Positions 7,781 to 16,064 of a stretch of 21,977 nucleotides of DNA are shown here, in pieces (the stretch's first letter is position 1; every line of letters begins with the position of its first letter). Position numbers and translations under genes: made by a program. The notes below the pieces were generated by a model. That model had not been told where the DNA came from, ran no database searches, and saw only the letters and a program-made list of their open reading frames with translations. This DNA comes from a virus. The stretch spans positions 1 through 21,977 of IMG/VR virus record IMGVR_UViG_3300007960_000235, one strand, 5' to 3'.

Positions 7781-8440
7781 ATGCGTGTAAAAGAATATAG
7801 TGTAATCACATATCCCACACTGGGATTTAACTACATAGCCATACCCAAAACCGGATCAAGTTCTTTTAAGACTGCGTGTTATATTGCTACCAATATAATC
7901 ACTGAAGACAATATTAAAAATCAACCTAGTACCTGGTTTAGAATTGCTAAAAAATCTCTAGTATATGTCAAACCTGACATTGCAATTAATAACAAGCTAT
8001 TGAACATTAGCCATTTTAGGCATCCAATAAGCAGAACAGTATCTCTATATAAGGATTTTATTTTTGGATTTAAAAAAGATACACGTCCTAAAGGTTCAAA
8101 ATCATTTATTCGAGAATTTAACGAAGCAAGACGCAGACAAAACTTTAGGTACTTTGTTGACTTTTTTACTGCTTACTCCGAAGAAGATAGAAATATACAT
8201 TTTAGAACTCAGCATTGGTTTGTAAAAGATTTTTTCAACACACAAACTTTTTTCTTTACTACCGAACAATATGCACAAGGCATTGAACGATTAAATCAGC
8301 AAGGGATTGGTCTAAATCTATATTATATTAATAAAAATACGGCACCGTCAACGGTTACAATTGATACATCTGGTGTTGATGATTTAATATTACGAACTCA
8401 CGAAGCAGATTTAAAACTCTGGGAACAATATAGTGTCTAA
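7781..8440 (+). CDS. Sulfotransferase-like protein, second copy
   Basis: The 219-residue protein carries IPKTGSSSFK (about 21-30, 5'-phosphosulfate loop) and SHFRHPISRTVSLYKDF (about 77-93, 3'-phosphate site) of the Sulfotransfer_2 type. The remaining sequence is rich in aromatic and basic residues. It shares the two PAPS motifs with the protein at 3286 but little else by eye, so the two are probably separate acquisitions rather than a recent duplication. It is AT-rich. No Shine-Dalgarno is seen; TTAAATA (7773-7779) sits just before the ATG. Its 3' end overlaps the GTG of the next gene. Confidence 0.8.
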   Translation: MRVKEYSVITYPTLGFNYIAIPKTGSSSFKTACYIATNIITEDNIKNQPSTWFRIAKKSLVYVKPDIAINNKLLNISHFRHPISRTVSLYKDFIFGFKKDTRPKGSKSFIREFNEARRRQNFRYFVDFFTAYSEEDRNIHFRTQHWFVKDFFNTQTFFFTTEQYAQGIERLNQQGIGLNLYYINKNTAPSTVTIDTSGVDDLILRTHEADLKLWEQYSV

Positions 8441-9011
8441 ATTAACAGCTTTTCTTGCAGTTGAAAAGTTACTCGCTGATTATAAGTTTGAATCCGTGTT
8501 AGACATTGGTTGCGGTTTTGGTAAACATTCAGAAATATTTCGTAATGCAGGCAAATGTGTTACTGCAACTGATATTGCAGATTTTTATCCTGATGCAATA
8601 CGTGGTTTTTATCAAGATTTAAAGTTTGAACCACACGATATTACCTGGGCCAGCCATGTACTGGAACATCAGCTAAACATAAATGAATTTTTAAAAAAAG
8701 TTAGATCAGAAACACGAGATGGTGGATATACCTGTATTACAGTGCCTCCACTAAAACATTCCATTGTGGGAGGGCATGTCAGTTTGTGGAATGCCGGATT
8801 ATTGTTGTATAATCTTGTACTTGCCGGGTTTGATTGCAAAAATGCACGAATTAAAAAATACAAGTATAATATATCAGTCATTGCCCAGGCACACACATTT
8901 GAATTGCCTGATTTGCATTATGATACTGGTGATATCGATCGTTTGAAACCCTGGTTACCAGATTTTTGTACAGAAAGATTCAATGGCGATATTGATGAAT
9001 GGAACTGGTAA
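8433..9011 (+). CDS. SAM-dependent methyltransferase, second copy
   Basis: This is a 192-residue class I methyltransferase. Motif I, VLDIGCGFG, is at 22-30; ATDIAD is at about 45-50; HDITWASHVLEH at about 68-79 is the motif IV region; GGYTCITVPP is at about 97-106. The GLLLYNLVLAGFD segment is typical of the Methyltransf_11/23 group. The start is GTG, overlapping the sulfotransferase-like stop by eight bases, and the stop TAA abuts the next ATG directly, so translation is probably coupled on both sides. Acceptor unknown; O-methylation of a sugar fits the context. Confidence 0.82.
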   Translation: MSKLTAFLAVEKLLADYKFESVLDIGCGFGKHSEIFRNAGKCVTATDIADFYPDAIRGFYQDLKFEPHDITWASHVLEHQLNINEFLKKVRSETRDGGYTCITVPPLKHSIVGGHVSLWNAGLLLYNLVLAGFDCKNARIKKYKYNISVIAQAHTFELPDLHYDTGDIDRLKPWLPDFCTERFNGDIDEWNW

Positions 9012-9938
9012 ATGATAGGTCTTCTGGTTAAATCAGGAAAATGGAAAAAGACCCAATGGGTTGCGAGAGTTGTTGAATCAACTAAACAAGATCAAATGTG
9101 CATTGTTGAGTTTGAAAATATTGATACGTTAGATTTCGATTTTTTTGTGCAAAACGGGTTAAAGAAAAAGATCCGATCCAACAATGCACATTATGAAGCT
9201 GTTGAGCAACTTAGCATAACACAAAACAAACCTATATTGTTACGAGAAGCATCGTCTTTGCGCAACATGGGCACCATTGGCAGTACTAATACCGGGTCTC
9301 GCGTGCCATTTGAATCACGCTGGGGTAAATTGTGTTGGAACAGCTTTTTCATGGACGAAGGAATATTTCCATATGATCCTGCATATGATCGCTGGGCAGA
9401 TTTATCAAAACGTTTCGATTTGCAAGTCAGAGAATGGCAGCGTCGCGGCGATGCCGTGCTGGTTAATCTACAAGTACCAACCGACAGTGCAACTAACAGA
9501 CTAACATATAACGGCATTGAATACCAGGATTATATGATCGATATAATTAAAAAAATTAAAACTATATCTGATCGTCCTGTAATTGTTCGAGGTCATCCCA
9601 CTGAGCCAGGCATGACTGAATATTTCAAACAACATATTCCTGATGTTGAATATTCCGAAGGCCGCCGATTCTATGACGACCTGGATCGATCCTGGTGCAT
9701 GGTTACATATAACAGCACCAGTGCAGTAGAATCTTCGCTGTATGGGACACCAACAATTACACTAGATCCCAGTGCTGTGGCCTGGCCAGTATCACAACAC
9801 TCACTCGAAGATATTGAAACCACGCACGATGCTGATAGATCTAACTGGTGCAAACGCATAGCATTTCATCAGTGGCAGGGTTTTGAAATGACCGATGGGT
9901 ATGTATGGGGATTGCTTAAAGCATGTATGCCCAAGTAA
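9012..9938 (+). CDS. GT-B-like glycosyltransferase, family copy 1
   Basis: This is a 308-residue member of a family with four copies in this window. The shared C-terminal half has DRPVIVRGHP (about 187-196), WCMVTYNSTSAVESSLYG (about 228-245), then a TxxxDPSxxA turn, LEDIE and a closing YVWGLLK. This layout is like the nucleotide-sugar-binding domain of GT-B and capsule-export-type proteins, where an HP pair and an N-S-x-x-x-E/G helix contact the donor. The N-terminal half (Rossmann-like acceptor domain) differs more between copies. Its start abuts the upstream stop. The acceptor and donor cannot be predicted. Confidence 0.6.
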   Translation: MIGLLVKSGKWKKTQWVARVVESTKQDQMCIVEFENIDTLDFDFFVQNGLKKKIRSNNAHYEAVEQLSITQNKPILLREASSLRNMGTIGSTNTGSRVPFESRWGKLCWNSFFMDEGIFPYDPAYDRWADLSKRFDLQVREWQRRGDAVLVNLQVPTDSATNRLTYNGIEYQDYMIDIIKKIKTISDRPVIVRGHPTEPGMTEYFKQHIPDVEYSEGRRFYDDLDRSWCMVTYNSTSAVESSLYGTPTITLDPSAVAWPVSQHSLEDIETTHDADRSNWCKRIAFHQWQGFEMTDGYVWGLLKACMPK

Positions 9939-9943
9939 ATTAA

Positions 9944-9959
9944 TTAACTACGTAGTTAA
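9944..9959. repeat. 16-base perfect palindrome between glycosyltransferase genes
   Basis: TTAACTACGTAGTTAA lies in the 59-base gap after the stop at 9938 and directly before CTAAATA (9960-9966). It may be an operator or part of a promoter region; too short and AT-rich for a strong terminator. Confidence 0.6.
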
Positions 9960-9966
9960 CTAAATA
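9960..9966 (+). promoter_or_regulatory. T4-late-type promoter box candidate
   Basis: CTAAATA resembles the late box (TATAAATA in T4; similar TAAATA boxes are reported for T4-like cyanophages). It is followed by GAGG (9985-9988), nine bases before the ATG at 9998, which gives a normal leader length. Confidence 0.45.
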
Positions 9967-9997
9967 CTGTTTGAAACATAATTTCGAGGCATTACAA

Positions 9998-10681
9998 ATG
10001 AAACCAATTCCAATTTTCATTGGGTATGATCCCAGAGAAGCTATCGCTTTCCACACCTGTGCCAACAGTATTATCAGGCATGCGAGTAAACCAGTAAGTA
10101 TTATTCCGCTAGCACTAAATTTGTTTGATGATTATAGTGAAACACACACTGACGGAAGCAACCATTTTATCTACAGTCGCTTTCTGGTTCCGCATTTAAT
10201 GGACTACCTCGGATGGGCTATTTTTATGGACGGAGATATGATTGTGCGTGACGATATTGTTAAGCTCTGGGAACTGCGTGAAATGGATAAAGATGTAATG
10301 GTAGTTAAGCACGATTATGAAACAAAAATGCAAACCAAGTATCTGGGTGCTAAGAACGAAAATTATCCTCGAAAAAATTGGTCCAGTGTCATACTCTGGA
10401 ATTGCAACAGTCATCCTAACAGAAAGGTTACACCAAAATTTGTTCAGGAATCAACTGGTGCAGAGCTACACAGATTTACCTGGATAAAAGATGAAAGAAT
10501 TGGCGAATTACCACCAGAATGGAACTGGTTGCCTGATGAATACGGACCTAATCCCGATGCTAAATTGTTGCATTATACCCTGGGTACACCAAGTTTCCAT
10601 GAATTTGCTGACACCCCCATGGGTAGTGAATGGCACCGCGAACGTATTCTAACTGAATATTGCGAACAACATAATTTATGA
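9998..10681 (+). CDS. GT-A-like glycosyltransferase
   Basis: This 227-residue protein has the GT-A/GT8-like layout. It begins IPIFIGYDPREAIAFHTC (about 4-21), a nucleotide-binding start of the kind seen in GT8-like phage enzymes. The metal-binding DGD is at about 78-80 within AIFMDGDMIV. A late LLHYTLGTPSF resembles the His-x-x-G-x-P donor-phosphate motif. The ATG at 9998 is chosen for its GAGG nine bases upstream; a longer frame from a TTG lacks a ribosome site. The gene ends in ATGA overlap with the next. Donor and acceptor unknown. Confidence 0.75.
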   Translation: MKPIPIFIGYDPREAIAFHTCANSIIRHASKPVSIIPLALNLFDDYSETHTDGSNHFIYSRFLVPHLMDYLGWAIFMDGDMIVRDDIVKLWELREMDKDVMVVKHDYETKMQTKYLGAKNENYPRKNWSSVILWNCNSHPNRKVTPKFVQESTGAELHRFTWIKDERIGELPPEWNWLPDEYGPNPDAKLLHYTLGTPSFHEFADTPMGSEWHRERILTEYCEQHNL

Positions 10682-11460
10682 TATATTCTTGTGTAACATC
10701 ACAAACATCCAATATCTATAATCATCTGGGTTCTCACATGATTGATACCTGGTTGAGATGCTGGCCCGCAGAATCACAGTTAACCATATACGCTGAAAAT
10801 GTTGATATCAAACAACAGGATTCCAGAATTCGTGTGTTGGACTGGCATGAACATTGCAGCGAAGATTACCACAATTTTAGAACTAATGTCACCAGAGATA
10901 AAAGAACTTCACGATTTGCTAAAAAAGGCTTTAGCTTTCTGCATTTTTTAGAAAACGAAACTGCCAACAATTTAGTTTGGTTGGACAGTGATTTATTATT
11001 TTATAAACAAATGTCAGAATCACTTCTAGAGTCATTGTTGCCAAACGATAAACTAATTGCGTTATTTGATTGTTACTACCAGGAAAACCCAGATTATACC
11101 ACAGAACAATATACTGATTGTGAGTCTCGAGGCAGAATGGCAGCAGAAAGCGGGTTTGTGATCATAAACAAACATAACACACACTACGATGAATATGTAA
11201 AAAATTATCGATCCCTGTACACATCAGTGGAACAGCACCCGGCGTTGTGGAAACGATACGACGGTGAAATTTGTTTGGTAGCTGCTTGTAAATTTTTAGA
11301 TCAGGTAGAAGATTTAAGCAAACATCGTAACACAAACAAAACACAGACACCTCTAAACAGATCGTGGTTGGGTGAATATGTTTCGCACCACAAAGGAAGA
11401 TCAAAGGATGGATATTCCAAAGAACACATACAACACATTTTAAAGGAACAGTCAGCATGA
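10678..11460 (+). CDS. GT-A-like glycosyltransferase, paralogue of the minus-strand gene
   Basis: This is a 260-residue protein with WLDSDLLF at about 101-108, whose DSD fits the GT-A metal motif. It aligns by eye with the minus-strand protein at 16065-16868. Both open with a short strand and a TWLRCWP/SFLKNWP-like segment followed by a Y-A-E triplet (residues 38-40 in both), both have the DxD near 103-128, and both end with W-G-x-Y-x-x-H-x-K-G plus Arg/Lys. It overlaps both neighbours by four bases (ATGA). Donor and acceptor unknown. Confidence 0.7.
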   Translation: MIYSCVTSQTSNIYNHLGSHMIDTWLRCWPAESQLTIYAENVDIKQQDSRIRVLDWHEHCSEDYHNFRTNVTRDKRTSRFAKKGFSFLHFLENETANNLVWLDSDLLFYKQMSESLLESLLPNDKLIALFDCYYQENPDYTTEQYTDCESRGRMAAESGFVIINKHNTHYDEYVKNYRSLYTSVEQHPALWKRYDGEICLVAACKFLDQVEDLSKHRNTNKTQTPLNRSWLGEYVSHHKGRSKDGYSKEHIQHILKEQSA

Positions 11461-12176
11461 CACAAGTTTTTTTAAAATTTCACAGAACAGACGCAGCAGC
11501 ACAATTATGCTTGCGCCATTGGTTAGAAGTTTTTCGTAACCACGACACTGTAATTCTGTGTGATCGGTATGATCCAGCCACACAAGAAACTCCTGATTAT
11601 TTAAAAACTGTTCTGGAAGATTATCCTGTACCAGTTTTAAACAGTGATTATTCGATTGGAGAAAAATATTGCAGAAATCTCAAAGGCGCCAAACGCGGTA
11701 TGGCTTCTGCAAATCTAACACCATTTACAATTACAAATGCAGATGCATTCTGGATGATCGATGCCGACGATACTTTGTTTTTAACCAGAAACTTAAAGTT
11801 GATTCGCGATAAATTGCGTGCCGCAGAAGATTATTTGTTTGCCAACAAACTGGATGGTTTCAGTTTAGATTTTTATCGTAACTTAAATGACTGTTGGACA
11901 TTCGGCGTCTGTTTGTTACGGTCTGACTTAAATTGGAAGATCATTAAAGACATCTCAGACGAAGAAATTCGCGAAACTGGTTTTGCTAGAAATATTGACA
12001 CAGTGTTTGATATCCTACGTCGACGAGAAACCTTTAATTTAAAAAATTTTGTTTTCGACAGAACAGCGTTTCAGCATCAGGAAAACAACTATCCAGAAAT
12101 GCCACACGGTGTCTATGTCTGGCATCGTGGAAAACTCTGGGATAAACCATTACAGGAAGATGTAGTTGTCTTATGA
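11457..12176 (+). CDS. GT-A-like glycosyltransferase with DADD motif
   Basis: The 239-residue protein has FWMIDADDTLFL at about 98-109, giving an acidic DADD in the place of the GT-A DxD. The N-terminal strand-helix (FLKFHRTDAAAQLCLRHW) fits a nucleotide-binding start. The late HQENNYPEMPHGVYVWHRG segment carries histidines that could act in the donor site. It has AAGGA nine bases before the start and overlaps the previous and next genes by ATGA. It is less certain as an active enzyme than its neighbours because the rest of the fold is not clearly recognised. Confidence 0.58.
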   Translation: MTQVFLKFHRTDAAAQLCLRHWLEVFRNHDTVILCDRYDPATQETPDYLKTVLEDYPVPVLNSDYSIGEKYCRNLKGAKRGMASANLTPFTITNADAFWMIDADDTLFLTRNLKLIRDKLRAAEDYLFANKLDGFSLDFYRNLNDCWTFGVCLLRSDLNWKIIKDISDEEIRETGFARNIDTVFDILRRRETFNLKNFVFDRTAFQHQENNYPEMPHGVYVWHRGKLWDKPLQEDVVVL

Positions 12177-13678
12177 ACATTATTGTACAAGCAGGCGGGC
12201 GTGGTAGTAGATTACGCCACCATACCTGGAATAAACCCAAGTGCTTGGTAAGCGTTCGTGGTCGTCCAATTTTATATCAATTGTTTGATCGTTTTCCGGA
12301 TGATACATTTTATATAATTGGTGATTACGCATTTGATAAGTTAGAAGCGTATCTAAAAAACAATGATCCTGGAGTCAAGTATCAATTAATACAAACCAAA
12401 CAAAAAGGAACCTCAGCAGGAATACGAGAGGCTCTCGAAGCAATTAATAATAGTGATTCTGTGCTGTTGACATGGAGTGATCTAATAGTTGGAGAGTTAC
12501 CAGAAAACAACGACAGTGCGCATCCTGTTGCAGTATATACAACTGATGCGTTTACTTGCCGTTGGAGCATCACTGATGGAAAATTACAAGAACGACCCAG
12601 TAATGTTAATGGTATTCCAGGAGTATTTTTATTTAAGAACAAAAAGTTTTTGAGCAATGTACCATCTTCCGGAGAATTTGTGCGTTGGTTTTCAGAAAAC
12701 ATTCTGAGTTATACTGTGGTGCTAGCCAATGATTTAGAAGAACTTGGAGATTTTTCTACAATCGAAGCAAACAATGATTCACAGTTTTGTAGGTTCTTTA
12801 ATCGTGTAGAAGTTAAGGACAATACAGTAGTTAAAACCGCAGTTGATGATGATTATGCTCATTTAATAGACGGAGAAATTGCTTGGTATAAAGAAGTTCT
12901 AAAACTGGGATTTAATCGTATTCCTAAATTATATAATCTAAATCCTTTGGAAATGCAACGTATTCCGGGCAAACACATATGGGAAGTCACTGATTTAACT
13001 GAACGCGAACAGCGCAGTTTACTGGCAGATTATTTAGATAGTTTACATAATCTACACAGTCGCGGCGAAACCATCGCTAATCAGGAACAGGTGCGTGAAG
13101 TCTATATTGAAAAAACTAAAAAACGTGTTGCAAGTGTACAAGATCTAATACCCAACTTTGATCGTTCTGAAATTACTGTAAACGGACGCAAATGCCGCAA
13201 CGTATTTCATTCCAAGCACCAGCAGTTATGGGATCAAATTATTCAATTCACACACGCAGAAAAGTTTACCCCAACACACGGAGATCCAACATTTAGTAAC
13301 ACACTAATTGATCATAACTTAAAAACCTGGTTCATCGATCCTCGTGGATACTTTGTTGATCCTGGCATCTGGGGAGATCCAGATTATGATTTTGCCAAAG
13401 TGTATTATAGTGCAGTTGGTGGTTATGATGCGTTTAATCGAAGAAAGTTTAAGTTATATATTGACGATGAAACCGTAGAAATTATTCAATCTGAACCTGA
13501 AACTTGCAAGGTTGCCGTCGAGTTATTCAAAGAGTTCTTCCCAAAACAATTACGTAAGATTAAAATTTTACATGGATTGATCTGGCTAGCATTATCTGGG
13601 TATGTTCGCGACGACATTGATAGTATTATCGGAAGTTTTTATAACGGTTTATATTGGCTAGAAGATGGCTTATCGTAA
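12173..13678 (+). CDS. Fused nucleotidyltransferase and APH/choline-kinase-like kinase
   Basis: This is a 501-residue two-domain protein. Residues 1-200 are a sugar-phosphate-type nucleotidyltransferase: QAGGRGSRL at 6-14, KPKCLV at 21-26, and LLTWSDLI at about 98-105 supplying the metal-binding Asp. Residues 230-490 are a kinase of the aminoglycoside/choline kinase fold: THGDPTFSN at 368-376 (catalytic Asp371, metal Asn376) and WFIDPRG at 386-392 (Asp389 equivalent to DFG). Separate bacterial pairs of this kind are LicA-LicC (choline) and AmgK-MurU (amino sugar); which substrate applies here is not decided. It would phosphorylate a small molecule and activate it to an NDP- or CDP-derivative. 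It overlaps the upstream gene by four bases. Confidence 0.82.
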   Translation: MNIIVQAGGRGSRLRHHTWNKPKCLVSVRGRPILYQLFDRFPDDTFYIIGDYAFDKLEAYLKNNDPGVKYQLIQTKQKGTSAGIREALEAINNSDSVLLTWSDLIVGELPENNDSAHPVAVYTTDAFTCRWSITDGKLQERPSNVNGIPGVFLFKNKKFLSNVPSSGEFVRWFSENILSYTVVLANDLEELGDFSTIEANNDSQFCRFFNRVEVKDNTVVKTAVDDDYAHLIDGEIAWYKEVLKLGFNRIPKLYNLNPLEMQRIPGKHIWEVTDLTEREQRSLLADYLDSLHNLHSRGETIANQEQVREVYIEKTKKRVASVQDLIPNFDRSEITVNGRKCRNVFHSKHQQLWDQIIQFTHAEKFTPTHGDPTFSNTLIDHNLKTWFIDPRGYFVDPGIWGDPDYDFAKVYYSAVGGYDAFNRRKFKLYIDDETVEIIQSEPETCKVAVELFKEFFPKQLRKIKILHGLIWLALSGYVRDDIDSIIGSFYNGLYWLEDGLS

Positions 13679-13686
13679 ATAGCACT

Positions 13687-15123
13687 ATGATTCCGTTTAA
13701 TCTATCAAAAAATCTCAAACATCTGTGGTTAATAGATGTTGATGGTACCATTCTAAAGCACAATGGATATCTAAAAAACGGCGATGAGCTCTTGCCGGGT
13801 GTAAAAGAGATGTGGGATTCTATTCCAGAAAAAGATGTGATATTCATAATAAGTGCAAGACAATCCAAATACAAGGATATGACACTTGAGTTTCTAGATA
13901 ATCATGGGTTAAGATACAATCACGCTATTTTTGGTGTACCTCATGGCGAGCGCATTGTGATTAATGATAACAAACCTTCGGATAATCTTCAGACTGCGGT
14001 TGCTTGGAATGTGGAGAGAAATGCTGGTTTCGTTGATGTTAGTGCCGACAATATTCAGGTCGAGATTGAACATTTAACAGAAAAAGAAAAAAAGAAAGAA
14101 GCCAAGGCACAGGCTCGATTGGCAAAAATGGAAGAGCTTGCCAGACAGATCGAATCCAACCAAGCAGAGTTTGATATCGATGACCTAAAGTATGCTCACG
14201 AATATAAAGAATTGTTTAAAGATATTGTAAAATACATGACCGATCCAGCAGGACAATATGGCAATGGTGTGTCATTAGAAAAAATCGTCGGTCGAATCAA
14301 CAACACATCTGACGCCCAATTAATTGGTTTAAGTGAAGATGGTGATGTAACGGAAAATGCAAAACGCAAAGGACTTACCATGGATCCGATTGTAGAGAAC
14401 TTTATTATTGGTGCGGCTGGCCGCATTACCACCTGGGATGGCGATGCTGAACATTTAAAAAATCCGATTGCATTGCGCAGCATAGCCAAACGCAAGCAAA
14501 TGCATGCCTGTTTGGAATCTGGCAGAGATTTTTATTATATTGACACTGGATATTTTGGAAATGGAAAAAGTAAGAAATATCATCGTGTAACCAAAAATGC
14601 AATGCAATGGTTAGGTCCTATCGAAGATCGCCCAGCAGATCGTTTTGAAGCTACCGGAGAAAAAATTAAAAAATACACCACTGGAAGCAAAATATTATTG
14701 TGTCCGCCCAGCCAAAAAGCACTCAAATACTGGGATCTGGATTTAAGTGACTGGCTAGAACAAACCATTGATACGATTCGAGAAAATACAGATCGAGAAA
14801 TCGTAATCCGTACCAAACCAACACGTGCCGAACGCATCACAACCAATACCATGGAGCAAGCTCTGTCTGATGATGTTCATTGTCTGGTTACATTTAATAG
14901 TATTGCTGCAATTGAATCACTCATGAACGGAAAACCAGCATTTACCATGGGACCAAATGCTGCACATCATTTGAGTAACCATGATTTATCTGATATTGAA
15001 AATCCATTCATGCCCACACAAGACGAAGTATATGCATTAATGAAGTGTCTGGCATATCATCAGTTCACAGTGGATGAACTCCGCAATGGTTATGCCTGGT
15101 CAATGTTAACTGGAAAATCATGA
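13687..15123 (+). CDS. HAD-phosphatase and GT-B-like fusion, family copy 2
   Basis: This is a 478-residue protein. Residues 11-120 form a HAD domain: DVDGT at 17-21 (nucleophile Asp17, acid Asp19), IISAR at 54-58, and INDNKP at 92-97 with the metal acids. Residues 125-170 are highly charged and probably helical (Lys/Glu/Ala-rich linker). Residues about 280-478 are the GT-B-like family half shared with genes 9012, 15120 and 16882: REIVIRTKPT, CLVTFNSIAAIESLMNG, LSDIE and a closing GYAWSML. The usual HP pair reads KP here. The ATG at 13687 is preferred over an upstream TTG frame inside the previous gene. TAAATA (13675-13680) lies just upstream; no Shine-Dalgarno. Confidence 0.72.
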   Translation: MIPFNLSKNLKHLWLIDVDGTILKHNGYLKNGDELLPGVKEMWDSIPEKDVIFIISARQSKYKDMTLEFLDNHGLRYNHAIFGVPHGERIVINDNKPSDNLQTAVAWNVERNAGFVDVSADNIQVEIEHLTEKEKKKEAKAQARLAKMEELARQIESNQAEFDIDDLKYAHEYKELFKDIVKYMTDPAGQYGNGVSLEKIVGRINNTSDAQLIGLSEDGDVTENAKRKGLTMDPIVENFIIGAAGRITTWDGDAEHLKNPIALRSIAKRKQMHACLESGRDFYYIDTGYFGNGKSKKYHRVTKNAMQWLGPIEDRPADRFEATGEKIKKYTTGSKILLCPPSQKALKYWDLDLSDWLEQTIDTIRENTDREIVIRTKPTRAERITTNTMEQALSDDVHCLVTFNSIAAIESLMNGKPAFTMGPNAAHHLSNHDLSDIENPFMPTQDEVYALMKCLAYHQFTVDELRNGYAWSMLTGKS

Positions 15124-16064
15124 AAGCGGCTGTTTATTTGAGCGGAGTCCCTGCTAAAACCAAACATTCAGAAAAGCGAGAATTGCTTGAAAGGTTTGCG
15201 CGAGGTGTCACCCAGACAGGTGATCCTGTGGAGCGTGTGGATGGATTTAAGGTTGCTGATTGTGATGTTGCTGTGATTCAGGGATGGATTGGCATGAAAT
15301 CCGGCGCACACTTACAGTTAAGAGAAACAGTTATCAACCATCAAAGAAAACACGGTAAACATACACTTATTATTGATCGTAATTTATTTGGATTTTTAGA
15401 TCCTGCTAATCGAGATCGTTACTTGTGTTATAGTTTAAACGGAATTTTTCCAAACACCGGATACTATTTTGATACACGGGTTGATGAATCTCGTTGGGAA
15501 TCTATTAAACAAAATTATGGATTTTCAGAACGCCCTTGGCGCCAGGGGGCAAATGTACTACTCACTTTGCAAAGAAATCACGGCTGGAGTATGGGGCAAC
15601 AAATAAGTATCCAACAATGGCTAGATAATATTATACCAGTTATCAGACAACATACTAGTCGTACTATTGTTTTGCGCCCACACCCCGGGGATCACAAAAC
15701 TCCACGGTCACTAAAAATCAACGATAATAATTGGAGATGGTCGTCTGAAGCAGACATACGTGATGATTTTAACCAGGCCTGGTGTACAGTAACATATAAC
15801 TCAAGCCCTGGGGTAGCCAGCCTATTATGGGGAGTTCCAGCATTTGTTACGGATCCTGAATCAGATAAAAGTCAGGCTTATCCCTGGGCGAGTGCTGATT
15901 TGCGTCAAGTAGGTGCTCCGCCAATGCCTGACAGAACTCTATTTTATCATACAATCAGTCAGAGCCATTTTAACGATCAAGAAATAAACTCGGGTTATGC
16001 TTGGAATTTTATTAAAGAACGTATCCCAGATGCACCCAGAACACCGACGACTCCAATCAGATAA
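15120..16064 (+). CDS. GT-B-like glycosyltransferase, family copy 3
   Basis: This is a 314-residue relative of the genes at 9012 and 16882. TIVLRPHPGD lies in the second half, then AWCTVTYNSSPGVASLLWG, a TDPES turn, and a closing SGYAWNFI. The N-terminal half matches the 16882 protein best: both start with a short strand followed by a helix ending in a DxA-V-I motif and a strand of the HTLIIDRN/PVFVIDVG kind. The start overlaps the previous stop (ATGA). The stop codon abuts the stop of the minus-strand gene, so transcription of the two genes converges here. Confidence 0.62.
   Translation: MKAAVYLSGVPAKTKHSEKRELLERFARGVTQTGDPVERVDGFKVADCDVAVIQGWIGMKSGAHLQLRETVINHQRKHGKHTLIIDRNLFGFLDPANRDRYLCYSLNGIFPNTGYYFDTRVDESRWESIKQNYGFSERPWRQGANVLLTLQRNHGWSMGQQISIQQWLDNIIPVIRQHTSRTIVLRPHPGDHKTPRSLKINDNNWRWSSEADIRDDFNQAWCTVTYNSSPGVASLLWGVPAFVTDPESDKSQAYPWASADLRQVGAPPMPDRTLFYHTISQSHFNDQEINSGYAWNFIKERIPDAPRTPTTPIR

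Noticed and set aside
9191-9517. 108-codon minus-strand frame inside the 9012 gene
   Set aside because: It overlaps a gene supported by four-copy homology; no start signal; low-quality protein sequence.
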